NCBI RefSeq assembly: GCF_000235485.1
Contig: NZ_JH378888.1
Span: 312,124 to 376,123, forward strand
Source of the DNA: Streptococcus sp. oral taxon 058 str. F0407
Lineage (GTDB): Bacteria; Bacillota; Bacilli; Lactobacillales; Streptococcaceae
Length of the DNA: 64,000 bases
Direction of reading: 5' to 3'
Position 1 is the stretch's first letter. Every line of letters begins with the position of its first letter. The notes under the pieces are model-generated. The model had not been told where the DNA came from. It searched no databases and worked only from the letters and a program-made list of their open reading frames with translations. This document shows positions 55,269-64,000 of this stretch, in pieces. Made by a program: the position numbers and the translations under genes.

Positions 55269-55331
55269 CTACTTCACCGATGAATCAGCTCGTACAAGCA
55301 GTGATACGGCCTTAACATGATGCGTCTGCGG
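55269..55331 (-). repeat. rlmD 3'-end copy (second copy, just past the terminator)
   Basis: The minus-strand frame reads PQTHHVKAVSLLVRADSSVK and a stop. Its first 18 bases (CCGCAGACGCATCATGTT) are identical to the native gene at 55414-55397, after which the sequence diverges but stays C-terminus-like. Confidence 0.7.
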
Positions 55332-55333
55332 GA

Positions 55334-55360
55334 CTCAAAAGGTTTGGGAAACCTTTTGAG
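55334..55360 (-). terminator. Terminator of rlmD
   Basis: CTCAAAAGGTTT and AAACCTTTTGAG form a perfect 12-bp stem around a 3-base loop, directly after the rlmD stop. Confidence 0.7.
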
Positions 55361-55362
55361 GA

Positions 55363-56736
<1,374 letters not shown>

Positions 56737-56748
56737 CTATCGGCCAAC

Positions 56749-56780
56749 AAAAAAAAGACGGCAACATTTCTGTTACCATC
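56749..56780 (-). terminator. Terminator of the DUF1002 gene
   Basis: GACGGCAACA (56757-56766) and TGTTACCATC (56771-56780) form a 10-bp stem with two G-U pairs and a TTTC/GAAA loop. On the minus strand a run of eight T residues follows. Confidence 0.75.
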
Positions 56781-56799
56781 TATTATATCATGAAATGAC

Positions 56800-57774
56800 C
56801 TAAGCACCAAAACTCTTGAAGAAATTGACAATGGCTTGCCAAAGGGAACTAAAGAAGTTGCCCCCCTCTTCTAGCGCTTTATTAGCATCAAAGTTGAGGT
56901 TGATATTTTTAAAACTATCTCCAGCTTGGGAAACGATGCTTTCCTTGAGATCATTTAGGGTTTTAGTGAAATCAGCATTGTTCAAAATGTCACTCTTTGA
57001 GAGGTTGAGGGCAAAATTGATGATGATATTGACCTGGTTTCCTGTTATAACCTGATCAAGTTTGTAGTTTTTTAGGATATCTTCAACGATTTTGCGGACA
57101 TCTTCTTCTGTCAGACTTCCTTTGGCTTCTTTTGCCTTTGCGATTCCTGCCTTGATATCTGTCATAGCCGCATTGAGTTTATTGGCATCGTAACCTGACT
57201 TGTCCTTGTTTTCAGCATTGATATCGGACAAGGCTTTTAGTTCTTCTTGAGCCAAGTCTTTATTGGCTTGCGGTACTTTAGCACCATTGGCCTCTAACGA
57301 GTAGTAAATCCCTGCCAACGCACTCTCACCCGTAACTGGAATGGGAGCTGCAACTGTGATTTTGGCATGCTCCACTCCCAGCGTCACTGCTGCGTTACGG
57401 TACATATCCTGCGTCACTTTGGTGATATTTTCAGGCGTTTCAATCTTGACCTCTAGAGGCGACTTATCACCCAGCTTTTGAATCTTGGCTGACGAATAGA
57501 GCTGTAGGCTAGCATCATTAGCCACATTCATGATTTTTGAGTAGATATCAGGCGTCATGGTTTTGATATCTTTGGTGTCTTTTGATGCATCATAGCCAAG
57601 TTTGCTAAGCGTTTGATTTTTCTGGTCTTCAGATAGAGAAGAACCTAGGACATATTCAGGTTGTACATAGGTTTCATCGATTACTTTTTGAACATCGGTT
57701 GCTGCGTGGACGCTCGTCATAGCTGTTGCTGCCCACAGAATTGCAGCGCTTGTTAGAAAGAATTTCTTTCTCAT
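56800..57774 (-). CDS. DUF1002-family secreted protein
   Basis: A 324-aa exported protein with a Sec signal peptide (MRKKFF, hydrophobic core, cleavage near SVHAA at 22-25). The body has the DUF1002 features: an N-terminal DVQKVIDETYVQPEYVLGSSL region, an AKITVAAPIPVTGESALAGIY segment near 140-160 and helical repeats, ending in WQAIVNFFKSFGA. The family is common in Firmicutes and its function is unknown. It has its own terminator and lies between lysozyme-like and rlmD genes. Confidence 0.8.
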   Translation of the reverse strand: MRKKFFLTSAAILWAATAMTSVHAATDVQKVIDETYVQPEYVLGSSLSEDQKNQTLSKLGYDASKDTKDIKTMTPDIYSKIMNVANDASLQLYSSAKIQKLGDKSPLEVKIETPENITKVTQDMYRNAAVTLGVEHAKITVAAPIPVTGESALAGIYYSLEANGAKVPQANKDLAQEELKALSDINAENKDKSGYDANKLNAAMTDIKAGIAKAKEAKGSLTEEDVRKIVEDILKNYKLDQVITGNQVNIIINFALNLSKSDILNNADFTKTLNDLKESIVSQAGDSFKNINLNFDANKALEEGGNFFSSLWQAIVNFFKSFGA

Positions 57775-57835
57775 AGGGTATTCCCTCCTTTACCTTTCTA
57801 GGGTAATAAAACAATCTTAAAGAAAGCTTATAGTG

Positions 57836-57859
57836 AAAAACACCTGGCAAAACCAGATG
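57836..57859 (-). terminator. Terminator after the lysozyme-like gene
   Basis: CACCTGG (57841-57847) and CCAGATG (57853-57859) pair around CAAAA; on the minus strand TTTTT follows. Confidence 0.65.
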
Positions 57860-57860
57860 C

Positions 57861-58463
57861 TTAAAAGAAATTAAAGAATTTCATGATATAGAGGTTAAAG
57901 CGAACCTGTCTCGAGTAGTAATAATTTCCACCATTTTCATAAAGTTCTGCTCCGTGGAAGATAGAAATCGGGTTGATATAGGTATAGGTTTTCCCAGTGG
58001 TATTTCCAAGAATGGGAGCGACGGTTTCACGAGAATATTGTTTGGCCAAGGCGAGAGTGTTTTCCTTGCCATTTTGAGCGATAAAATCAATATAAGCGGG
58101 GCCAAAATTATAGGCTTGCACGGCTGTCCAGACATCAACGCCCTTTTCCTGAGCTAGATAAAGGTTCTCTGTTAGAGTTTGAATCCCTTGTCGAATACTA
58201 GAGGCATTGTCATTGATAGTATTTGTAGTGCCGCTAGCAGACTCGCTAGACTGCATGACATCGCCTTCTTTTCCTTTAGTTTCGGTATAAATCATGGCGA
58301 GCACAAGCTCTTCATTGGCTGGAGTGTCTCTTTCACTGAGGACTTCTCGAACCATGGGTTGGTAGGTCATGACTTGCTTCACATCTTGGTGTATATGATA
58401 GACTTTATAGACAGCGAAAAGGAAGACTGCTAGCATTAGCACTCTTCGTAGTAATTTAAACAT
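57861..58463 (-). CDS. Lysozyme-like (CwlT-type) cell-wall hydrolase
   Basis: A 200-aa protein with an N-terminal membrane anchor (about 8-24) and an outer lysozyme-like domain. The catalytic Glu is in [21 protein letters not shown] near residue 61, followed by a VQAYNFGP segment. This fits the bacterial lysozyme family PF13702 that cuts peptidoglycan glycan strands. Its start coincides with the stop of the NdpA-like gene, so it is coupled to the glyA operon. Confidence 0.85.
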   Translation of the reverse strand: MFKLLRRVLMLAVFLFAVYKVYHIHQDVKQVMTYQPMVREVLSERDTPANEELVLAMIYTETKGKEGDVMQSSESASGTTNTINDNASSIRQGIQTLTENLYLAQEKGVDVWTAVQAYNFGPAYIDFIAQNGKENTLALAKQYSRETVAPILGNTTGKTYTYINPISIFHGAELYENGGNYYYSRQVRFNLYIMKFFNFF

Positions 58464-59437
58464 TATTTACTTTGAATATCCTCGATATTTTTGATTAAAA
58501 TAGAATAGGTTCCATTATCATTTTGGATAAACTCAACAGACTCCGCATCTTGGTAAACATTATTTGGAACGATGAGTTCGATTCCGTTTGACAAGGAAAG
58601 TTTTTGGTTTTCAAATTTCTTGAGCTGACGACTGGCATCAATTTCATCAAACTGAACTGGTTCAGGTACAGCTTCCTTGACTTGATCGATAAAACTTAGA
58701 CGAGCTGTCAGGTTGTTGTCAAAAAGGTCATTAGCCAATTTCTCAGGCGACAATTCATTGCTTTCTTCTAAATTATTGAAAATCGCTGATTTGACCTTGG
58801 ATTGAAACTGAAAATCATCTGTGTTAAAGGACTCTGCAATTCTCTGGGCTGTTTTTTCCAATTCCTTGATGGATTTCTTGGGAGAAATCTTAGGAGCGAC
58901 AGCGAGAAGATTTTCTGAAAAGTAGTTCAAAAAAGTCCCATTATACTTGATTCGTTTTTCAATCAGGTGATACTTGCGACTTTGAAGATTAATCACCAAA
59001 GCCTCATCCGCTCCCGTTCCAAAACCTGGCAGATTATTCTGAGTTAGCTTGATTGGATTATCAACTTCTCCCCCAAGGTGGGTCAAGGTTTCCCGTAGGG
59101 CGATTCGTAAGAAAGCGAAATGCTCTACACCTTCTTTAGAAAACTGAACAAAAACCAAGTCATTGGTCTTGAGATTTTCAGAAATACTGAACTCCTCTTT
59201 CCAGAGATTAGCCAGCGTTACTGATGTCTCCAACAGATCGTCTGTGATATGATTGAAGAAGGGATTTTCTTCCTCGAAAATCCCAGTCTTGGCTTCATCT
59301 GAATACACACGTTCAATTTTTTTACGCAGGTATTCTTCGATTTTTGGAGTGATATTGAGAAACTTATCCGCTAGAAACAACTCAGTATCATCTGGGCTGA
59401 ACTGATGGATAATGGCTTTCTTAATATAAATGTCCAT
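58463..59437 (-). CDS. Nucleoid-associated protein, NdpA/YejK-like
   Basis: A 324-aa cytosolic protein beginning [17 protein letters not shown], the usual start of the 37-kDa nucleoid-associated (NA37) family, with the conserved TNDLVFVQF and [13 protein letters not shown]-like segments. The frame is open to 59470, inside glyA, but ATG 59437 gives the family N terminus. It lies 8 bases beyond the glyA stop in reading direction and is co-transcribed with it. Confidence 0.82.
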   Translation of the reverse strand: MDIYIKKAIIHQFSPDDTELFLADKFLNITPKIEEYLRKKIERVYSDEAKTGIFEEENPFFNHITDDLLETSVTLANLWKEEFSISENLKTNDLVFVQFSKEGVEHFAFLRIALRETLTHLGGEVDNPIKLTQNNLPGFGTGADEALVINLQSRKYHLIEKRIKYNGTFLNYFSENLLAVAPKISPKKSIKELEKTAQRIAESFNTDDFQFQSKVKSAIFNNLEESNELSPEKLANDLFDNNLTARLSFIDQVKEAVPEPVQFDEIDASRQLKKFENQKLSLSNGIELIVPNNVYQDAESVEFIQNDNGTYSILIKNIEDIQSK

Positions 59438-59444
59438 AAAAGTA

Positions 59445-60701
59445 TTAGTCCTCGTATAATGGGAAGGCATCTGTCAATTCTTTGACTGCGCTTCTCACTT
59501 CTTCTAAGACAGCTTCATTTTCTGCATTCTTAAGGGTTTTAATGATGAGTTCAGCAACTTTACGACTTTCTTCTTCACCAAATCCACGTGCAGTGATGGC
59601 TGCAGATCCGATACGAATACCGCTTGTCTTGAATGGTGACAAGGTTTCGTATGGGATTGAGTTTTTATTTAGGGTAATATTAACCTCATCCAACAAGTTT
59701 TGAGCAACTTTTCCATTTTCAACAACCTTAGTCACATCAACGAGGAAAAGGTGGTTTTCAGTCCCACCTGAAATGATACGGAAATCAGGATCTTGCAAGA
59801 AGACTTCAACCATAGCCTTGCTGTTTTTGATAACATTAGCAGCATATTCCTTGAAGGCTGGGTCCAAAACTTCTTTGAAGGAAACAGCCTTAGCAGCCAC
59901 AACATGCTCCAAAGGACCACCTTGAATACCAGGGAAAATAGCTGAGTTAATTTTCTTAGCTAGATCCTCATCATTGGTCAAAATCAAGCCACCACGTGGT
60001 CCACGAAGGGTTTTATGGGTCGTTGTTGTGGTGATATGAGCGTATGGTACTGGGCTTGGGTGAAGACCAGCTGCAACCAAACCAGCGATATGGGCCATAT
60101 CGACCATGAGCTTAGCACCAACAGCATCAGCGATTTCACGGAATTTTGAGAAGTCGATAATTTGAGAATAGGCTGAAGCACCAGCTACGATCAATTTTGG
60201 TTTTACTTCTTGGGCTTGTTTCAAGATCGCATCAAAGTCCAAGAGTTCTGTTTCAGGATCTACACTATAAGAAACAAAGTTGTAGGTTTGGCCAGAGAAG
60301 CTGACAGGAGCTCCGTGGGTCAAGTGTCCACCTGCTGCCAAATCCATTCCCATAACGGTATCACCTGGCTCAATCAAGGCCATGTAAGCCGCACAGTTAG
60401 CTTGACTTCCTGAGTGAGGTTGAACATTGGCAAATTTAGCACCGAAAATTTCTTTCGCGCGTTCAATAGCAAGAGTCTCTACTACGTCTACTACATCAGT
60501 TCCACCATAATAACGGCGTCCTGGGTAACCCTCGGCATATTTGTTGGTCAAGATAGACCCTTGAGCAGCCATAACAGCCTTGGAAACCACGTTTTCCGAA
60601 GCAATCAACTCAATGTTGTTTTGTTGGCGTTCTTCTTCTTTGGCAATAGCATTCCAGAGATCAGCATCGTATGCTTTAAAATCATCTTTGTCAAAAATCA
60701 T
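59445..60701 (-). CDS. glyA: Serine hydroxymethyltransferase
   Basis: A 418-aa PLP enzyme making glycine and methylene-tetrahydrofolate from serine. PLP Lys is in [14 protein letters not shown] (about 225), with [13 protein letters not shown] near 55 and DMAHIAGL near 200. A short hairpin (TTTAGTTT / AAACTAAA, 60733-60756) sits between the upstream GNAT gene and glyA. GGAGAAG precedes ATG. Confidence 0.96.
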   Translation of the reverse strand: MIFDKDDFKAYDADLWNAIAKEEERQQNNIELIASENVVSKAVMAAQGSILTNKYAEGYPGRRYYGGTDVVDVVETLAIERAKEIFGAKFANVQPHSGSQANCAAYMALIEPGDTVMGMDLAAGGHLTHGAPVSFSGQTYNFVSYSVDPETELLDFDAILKQAQEVKPKLIVAGASAYSQIIDFSKFREIADAVGAKLMVDMAHIAGLVAAGLHPSPVPYAHITTTTTHKTLRGPRGGLILTNDEDLAKKINSAIFPGIQGGPLEHVVAAKAVSFKEVLDPAFKEYAANVIKNSKAMVEVFLQDPDFRIISGGTENHLFLVDVTKVVENGKVAQNLLDEVNITLNKNSIPYETLSPFKTSGIRIGSAAITARGFGEEESRKVAELIIKTLKNAENEAVLEEVRSAVKELTDAFPLYED

Positions 60702-60751
60702 AGGTCTTCTCCTTTTATAGTGTGACTGGTCCTTTAGTTTAAGAAAATAAA

Positions 60752-61183
60752 CTAAAAGATGCGAATAAACCGTTTCTGCACTTTATCACAAGTATAACCA
60801 ACTTTTTCATAAAATGCATGAGCTCCCAGACGATGATCAGCAGAGTTTAAGCGGATAAACCCATAACCACGTCTTTTTGCCTCTTCTTCCAACCCTTGCA
60901 TTAAGCTTTTACCAATACCTTGCCCTTGTACTTGAGGTGAAACTGCCAAAGCTAAGATATTAAATCCTGCTTTGGAATAAAGGGACTCATAGACCTCAGC
61001 ATGGACATATCCAAGTAGGACATGACTGGCTTCATCCTCATAGCCAAGAAGGAAATGATGTGAATCCTGAGATAGTCTAGCTAGTTGACTAGCTGTGTCC
61101 TCTGTACTAAAAGTATAGCCCAAAGTCTCTTGGTTAATCTCACATATAGCTTTCACATCTGTTTCTTGCAAATCTCTTAGCAT
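60752..61183 (-). CDS. GNAT-family N-acetyltransferase (RimI-like)
   Basis: A 143-aa acetyltransferase. Motif A is [12 protein letters not shown] (about 90-101, acetyl-CoA binding QGxGIG), and motif [11 protein letters not shown] is near 125. It may acetylate a protein N terminus or small molecule. GAGGAG 6 bases before ATG 61183 selects this start. The start overlaps the tsaC stop, so it belongs to the prfA-glyA operon. Confidence 0.85.
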   Translation of the reverse strand: MLRDLQETDVKAICEINQETLGYTFSTEDTASQLARLSQDSHHFLLGYEDEASHVLLGYVHAEVYESLYSKAGFNILALAVSPQVQGQGIGKSLMQGLEEEAKRRGYGFIRLNSADHRLGAHAFYEKVGYTCDKVQKRFIRIF

Positions 61184-61184
61184 C

Positions 61185-61787
61185 TCATTTCTCCTCAAAA
61201 GGAATCTCTGGCAACTGAGCAAGAATGTTTTCTCGCTTGATCGCCCCTTGGCGTAAGATTTTCACCTTGTCTCCAGACAGATCCAAAATAGTAGAATCCT
61301 GTCCAGTTAGAAAAGCATCGTCTTTCAGACCTAAAACCACTTGGTCAAAATCTTCTAGAATTTGCTGAAAGGTTACTCCACTTGCTTGACCAGAAATATT
61401 GGCAGACGGCCCAATCAAGGGACCTGTCTCTCGAATCAAATCTAGTGTGATAGGGTGACTAGGCATCCGAAATCCAACAGTTGCAAGACCAGAATTGACC
61501 CAATAGGGCACTCTGTCATTTGCTTCAAGGATAAGGGTCAAGGGACCTGGTAAAAAGGTCTCCACAAGCTTTTTTAGATAAGTTGGCTGATTCTTAGAAA
61601 AGTGCAAGATGTCCTCTAGAGAGGCGACATTGAGGTTAAGCGCCTTGTCTCTAGGACGACGCTTGAGCTGGTAAACATGGTCAACCGCTTTTTCGTCTAG
61701 AGCTTTGGCAAAGAGACCATAAACTGTCTCAGTAGGTAAGACAACTGCCCCACTCTTTTCTAACTCTTGTCTAATCCTGTCCATCAT
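61185..61787 (-). CDS. tsaC: L-threonylcarbamoyladenylate synthase (TsaC/Sua5)
   Basis: A 200-aa YrdC-domain enzyme for the first step of t6A tRNA modification. Motifs are VVLPTETVYGL near 15, KRRPRDKALNL near 42, and GPSANISG near 129. It lacks the C-terminal Sua5 extension, so it is the short TsaC form. Three possible starts cluster at 61790 (TTG), 61787 and 61784; it overlaps prmC by about 17 bases. Confidence 0.92.
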   Translation of the reverse strand: MMDRIRQELEKSGAVVLPTETVYGLFAKALDEKAVDHVYQLKRRPRDKALNLNVASLEDILHFSKNQPTYLKKLVETFLPGPLTLILEANDRVPYWVNSGLATVGFRMPSHPITLDLIRETGPLIGPSANISGQASGVTFQQILEDFDQVVLGLKDDAFLTGQDSTILDLSGDKVKILRQGAIKRENILAQLPEIPFEEK

Positions 61788-62607
61788 CAACTACAACCAT
61801 CCTATCTTGACCAAACTGGTCCTTGAGTGTTCGAACTCGTTTTTCAGGAAGATGTTTCCTAAAAAGATCGGAAACACTTTGACCTTGCTTGTATCCAATT
61901 TCAAGGTAAATCTTACCACCATCTTTGAGATATTCCTTTGCATCTTCCGCAATTCTGCGGTAAATAGCTAGGCCATCCTCATCCGCAAAGAGAGCTAGAT
62001 GAGGTTCTGAATGCAAAACATTCAAACCAACCTCTGACTCATCTTTACGAGAGATATAGGGTGGATTGGATACAATTATATCATATTTTTCAGAAATTTC
62101 TGTAAAACAATCGGATTTTTTTAAAAATATCTGGATATTCTGAACTTTAGCGTTTTCAGTTGCCAAATCTAGTGCATCCTGTGAAATATCAACTGCTGTC
62201 ACTGACCAGTCTGGACGATTCTTTGCTAAAGAAAGGGCAATGGCACCACTTCCCGTACCGATATCGAGTACTGAAAGATTCGTCTCAGGATTTTCTGCCA
62301 AGATAAGTTCCACTAACTCCTCTGTCTCTGGACGAGGAATCAAAACCCGCTCATCAACTGTTAACTGCATACCAAAGAAGTCTGCATGACCGATGATGTA
62401 CTGGGCAGGTTTATGAGCTGCTAACTGCAGGTAAATTTCTTTTACAAATTCCTTTTCTTCCGCTGTTACCTCTTGCTGGAGGGCAAAGACAAAGTCTGTA
62501 AAGGATTGATTTTTCAGGCTACGATAGACAAAAGAGAGGCTTTCAGCTTCCTCTCCTTGTCTTATCAACTCTTCTTCAAAATCTGAAAATAATTGAGCTA
62601 ATTTCAT
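61771..62607 (-). CDS. prmC: Peptide chain release factor N5-glutamine methyltransferase
   Basis: A 278-aa SAM-dependent enzyme that methylates the Gln of the GGQ motif in release factors. LDIGTGSGAIALSLA (SAM binding, about 116) and the catalytic NPPY in VSNPPYISRKD (about 187) are present. It overlaps by one base with prfA, its substrate gene. Confidence 0.95.
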   Translation of the reverse strand: MKLAQLFSDFEEELIRQGEEAESLSFVYRSLKNQSFTDFVFALQQEVTAEEKEFVKEIYLQLAAHKPAQYIIGHADFFGMQLTVDERVLIPRPETEELVELILAENPETNLSVLDIGTGSGAIALSLAKNRPDWSVTAVDISQDALDLATENAKVQNIQIFLKKSDCFTEISEKYDIIVSNPPYISRKDESEVGLNVLHSEPHLALFADEDGLAIYRRIAEDAKEYLKDGGKIYLEIGYKQGQSVSDLFRKHLPEKRVRTLKDQFGQDRMVVVDDGQD

Positions 62608-63686
62608 TATTTGTTTAATTCTTCTAATTTCTGTGTTTGGTCATAAAGAACCAAGGCATCCACAACTTCATCCAATTTACCAGACAAAATGGTATCTAGT
62701 TTTTGGAGAGTCAAGCCAATACGGTGGTCTGTGACACGGTTTTGTGGGAAATTATAAGTGCGAATCCGTTCTGAACGGTCACCAGTACCGATTGTTGACT
62801 TACGCTCAGCGTCTTGCTCGTCTTGTGCAATCTGAGCAAAGTGGTCAGCAACACGCGCACGAATGATTTTCATGGCCTTCTCACGGTTTTTCTGCTGGGT
62901 ACGTTCTTCCTGCATTTCAACCTTGATATTGGTTGGCAAGTGAACGATACGAACGGCTGTCGCAACCTTATTGACGTTCTGTCCACCAGCACCAGATGCG
63001 TGATAGATGTCAACACGAAGGTCTTTTGGATCAATATCGTACTCTACTTCTTCGACTTCAGGCATAACAAGAACTGTCGCTGTAGAGGTATGAACACGAC
63101 CTTGGCTTTCTGTCACAGGGACCCGTTGCACACGATGGGCACCTGATTCATACTTAAGTTTGGAGTAAACGGATTGACCAGAAACCATGGCAACCACTTC
63201 TTTGAAACCACCGACACCGTTCATAGAAGCTTCCATGACTTCGAAGCGCCAGCCTTGTGCTTCAGCATACTTTTGGTACATGGTTAGAAGGTCTCCAGCG
63301 AAAAGCGCCGCTTCGTCACCACCTGCTGCTCCACGGATTTCTAAGATGATGTTCTTATCATCATTTGGATCTTTTGGAAGGAGCAAGATTTTTAGTTTCT
63401 CTTCGTATTCTTCTTTTTCGGCCTTAGCATCTTTGAGTTCCTGCTTGGCCATTTCTTCCAAGTCCGCATCTCCGCCAGATTCTTTAATCATCTCTTCGGC
63501 ATCGATGATGTTTTGAAGGACCTGTTTGTATTCACGGTAGGCTGTTACGGTATCACGAGTAGAAGCCTCTTCTTTTGAAAGCTCCATGAAACGCTTGGTA
63601 TCAGATACCACATCAGGGTCACTCAGCAATTCTCCTAATTCTTCATAACGGTCTTCTACAGCTTGTAGTTGATCATAGATGTTCAT
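62607..63686 (-). CDS. prfA: Peptide chain release factor 1
   Basis: A 359-aa factor that ends translation at UAA and UAG. The GGQ motif is in [13 protein letters not shown] (about 236), and an N-terminal helical domain and [16 protein letters not shown]-like segment with the codon-recognition region precede it. It overlaps tdk by 4 bases and prmC by 1, forming a tight operon. Confidence 0.96.
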   Translation of the reverse strand: MNIYDQLQAVEDRYEELGELLSDPDVVSDTKRFMELSKEEASTRDTVTAYREYKQVLQNIIDAEEMIKESGGDADLEEMAKQELKDAKAEKEEYEEKLKILLLPKDPNDDKNIILEIRGAAGGDEAALFAGDLLTMYQKYAEAQGWRFEVMEASMNGVGGFKEVVAMVSGQSVYSKLKYESGAHRVQRVPVTESQGRVHTSTATVLVMPEVEEVEYDIDPKDLRVDIYHASGAGGQNVNKVATAVRIVHLPTNIKVEMQEERTQQKNREKAMKIIRARVADHFAQIAQDEQDAERKSTIGTGDRSERIRTYNFPQNRVTDHRIGLTLQKLDTILSGKLDEVVDALVLYDQTQKLEELNK

Positions 63687-64000
63687 TTTTCTTCATTCTC
63701 CTTATTGATTTCAGGGGCAAAATAATGTTTACGGCAGACTGAGATATAAGTTTCATTTCCACCGATCTGAATTTGTTCGCCATCATAGACTGGCACGCCA
63801 TCTTGAGTTCTCAACACCATAGTCGCCTTTTTCTTACAGTACTGACAGATGGTCTTGATTTCGTCAATCTTATCTGCTAAAAGCAAGAGATATTTGGAAC
63901 CTTCGAACAATTCATTGCGAAAGTCATTCTTCAAACCAAAAGCCATGACAGGTATGTCTAACTCATCAACAACACGAGCTAGGTCGTAAACATGGTGACG
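63683..64000 (-). CDS. tdk: Thymidine kinase, C-terminal part (cut by window edge)
   Basis: The visible 105 codons run from [26 protein letters not shown] to the stop at 63683. The zinc-binding Cys pair CQYC and the later CRKHY, plus [15 protein letters not shown] with the Tyr of the lasso loop, identify type II thymidine kinase, which phosphorylates thymidine for DNA synthesis. The N-terminal ATP-binding half lies beyond the right edge. The gene leads the tdk-prfA-prmC-tsaC operon. Confidence 0.93.
   Translation of the reverse strand, partial: RHHVYDLARVVDELDIPVMAFGLKNDFRNELFEGSKYLLLLADKIDEIKTICQYCKKKATMVLRTQDGVPVYDGEQIQIGGNETYISVCRKHYFAPEINKENEEK

Larger units (their letters stand above)
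52965..55361. mobile_element. Genomic island remnant inserted at the rlmD (rumA) 3' end
   Basis: The segment lies between the native rlmD 3' end and a second copy of it at 52965-53003. It carries a CPBP protease, a peptidase-E-like protein, an aminoglycoside-acetyltransferase-like gene and two more degenerate rlmD-end copies. No integrase or relaxase remains. The 3' end of this gene is a known insertion site of streptococcal integrative conjugative elements. Confidence 0.6.

Noticed and set aside
55082-55315. A 77-codon plus-strand frame in the GC-richer patch beside the rlmD scars
   Set aside because: It has no ribosome binding site, lies antisense to the rlmD-end copies and ends within them, so its openness is explained by the degenerate copies on the other strand.

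Overview
The window looks like a chromosomal segment of a Mitis-group Streptococcus (S. mitis / S. oralis / S. pneumoniae relatives). The evidence is a low-GC genome, pneumococcal-like gene blocks (acoABCL-lplA, xerS, rexAB, the speA-speE-nspC-aguAB polyamine operon, tdk-prfA-prmC-tsaC-glyA), a BOX element at 25050-25157, extended -10 (TGnTATAAT) promoters and a dif_SL recombination site beside xerS. The exact species cannot be set from the sequence alone.

Layout. 1-1511 is an AT-rich accessory stretch with the tail of a membrane protein and several small immunity-like genes (Imm40-like, DUF2185/Imm33-like) without a toxin. 1758-6684 holds a YjjG-like nucleotidase, ung, mutX, pyrC and a MATE exporter. 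6864-13006 is the lipoylated 2-oxo-acid dehydrogenase operon (E1 alpha, E1 beta, E2, E3) with its lipoate ligase. A 328-base gap inside it carries two tandem hairpin elements. 13129-16105 is a lactococcin-972-type bacteriocin locus whose precursor leader appears decayed. At 17297-17327 lies dif_SL, next to xerS. All genes left of it point right and nearly all genes right of it point left, so this is very probably the replication terminus. 17387-19731 is a four-gene operon that resembles a type VII-secreted lipase toxin with reversed domain order, two small helical partners and a membrane-anchored putative immunity protein.

19874-32084 holds clcA, rnhB, rbgA, a MazEF/PemIK-type toxin-antitoxin pair, a zinc-finger-like protein, BOX and rexAB. 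32207-36454 has a Cof-type phosphatase, a BcrAB-like ABC transporter and a convergent two-component system that could sense or defend against a peptide antibiotic. 37441-44130 is the polyamine operon (arginine/lysine decarboxylase, spermidine synthase, carboxynorspermidine dehydrogenase and decarboxylase, agmatine deiminase, N-carbamoylputrescine amidase). It is preceded by a roughly 325-base structured leader or small RNA with its own promoter and terminator, of a class I do not recognise.

44804-50871 carries CbrC-like, DUF1877 and DUF4300-like proteins, a GH13 glucosidase under probable CcpA control and a lipid kinase. 51106-55052 is accessory DNA. At 52965-55361 it is bounded by repeated remnants of the rlmD (rumA) 3' end, a known integration site of streptococcal conjugative elements; it includes a probable aminoglycoside acetyltransferase, a peptidase-E-like protein and a CPBP protease. 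55363-64000 is the housekeeping run rlmD to tdk.

Most interesting for follow-up are the structured RNA before speA, the reverse-domain type VII lipase operon at the terminus, the layered rlmD 3'-end scars, and the covarying hairpin pair inside the aco operon.
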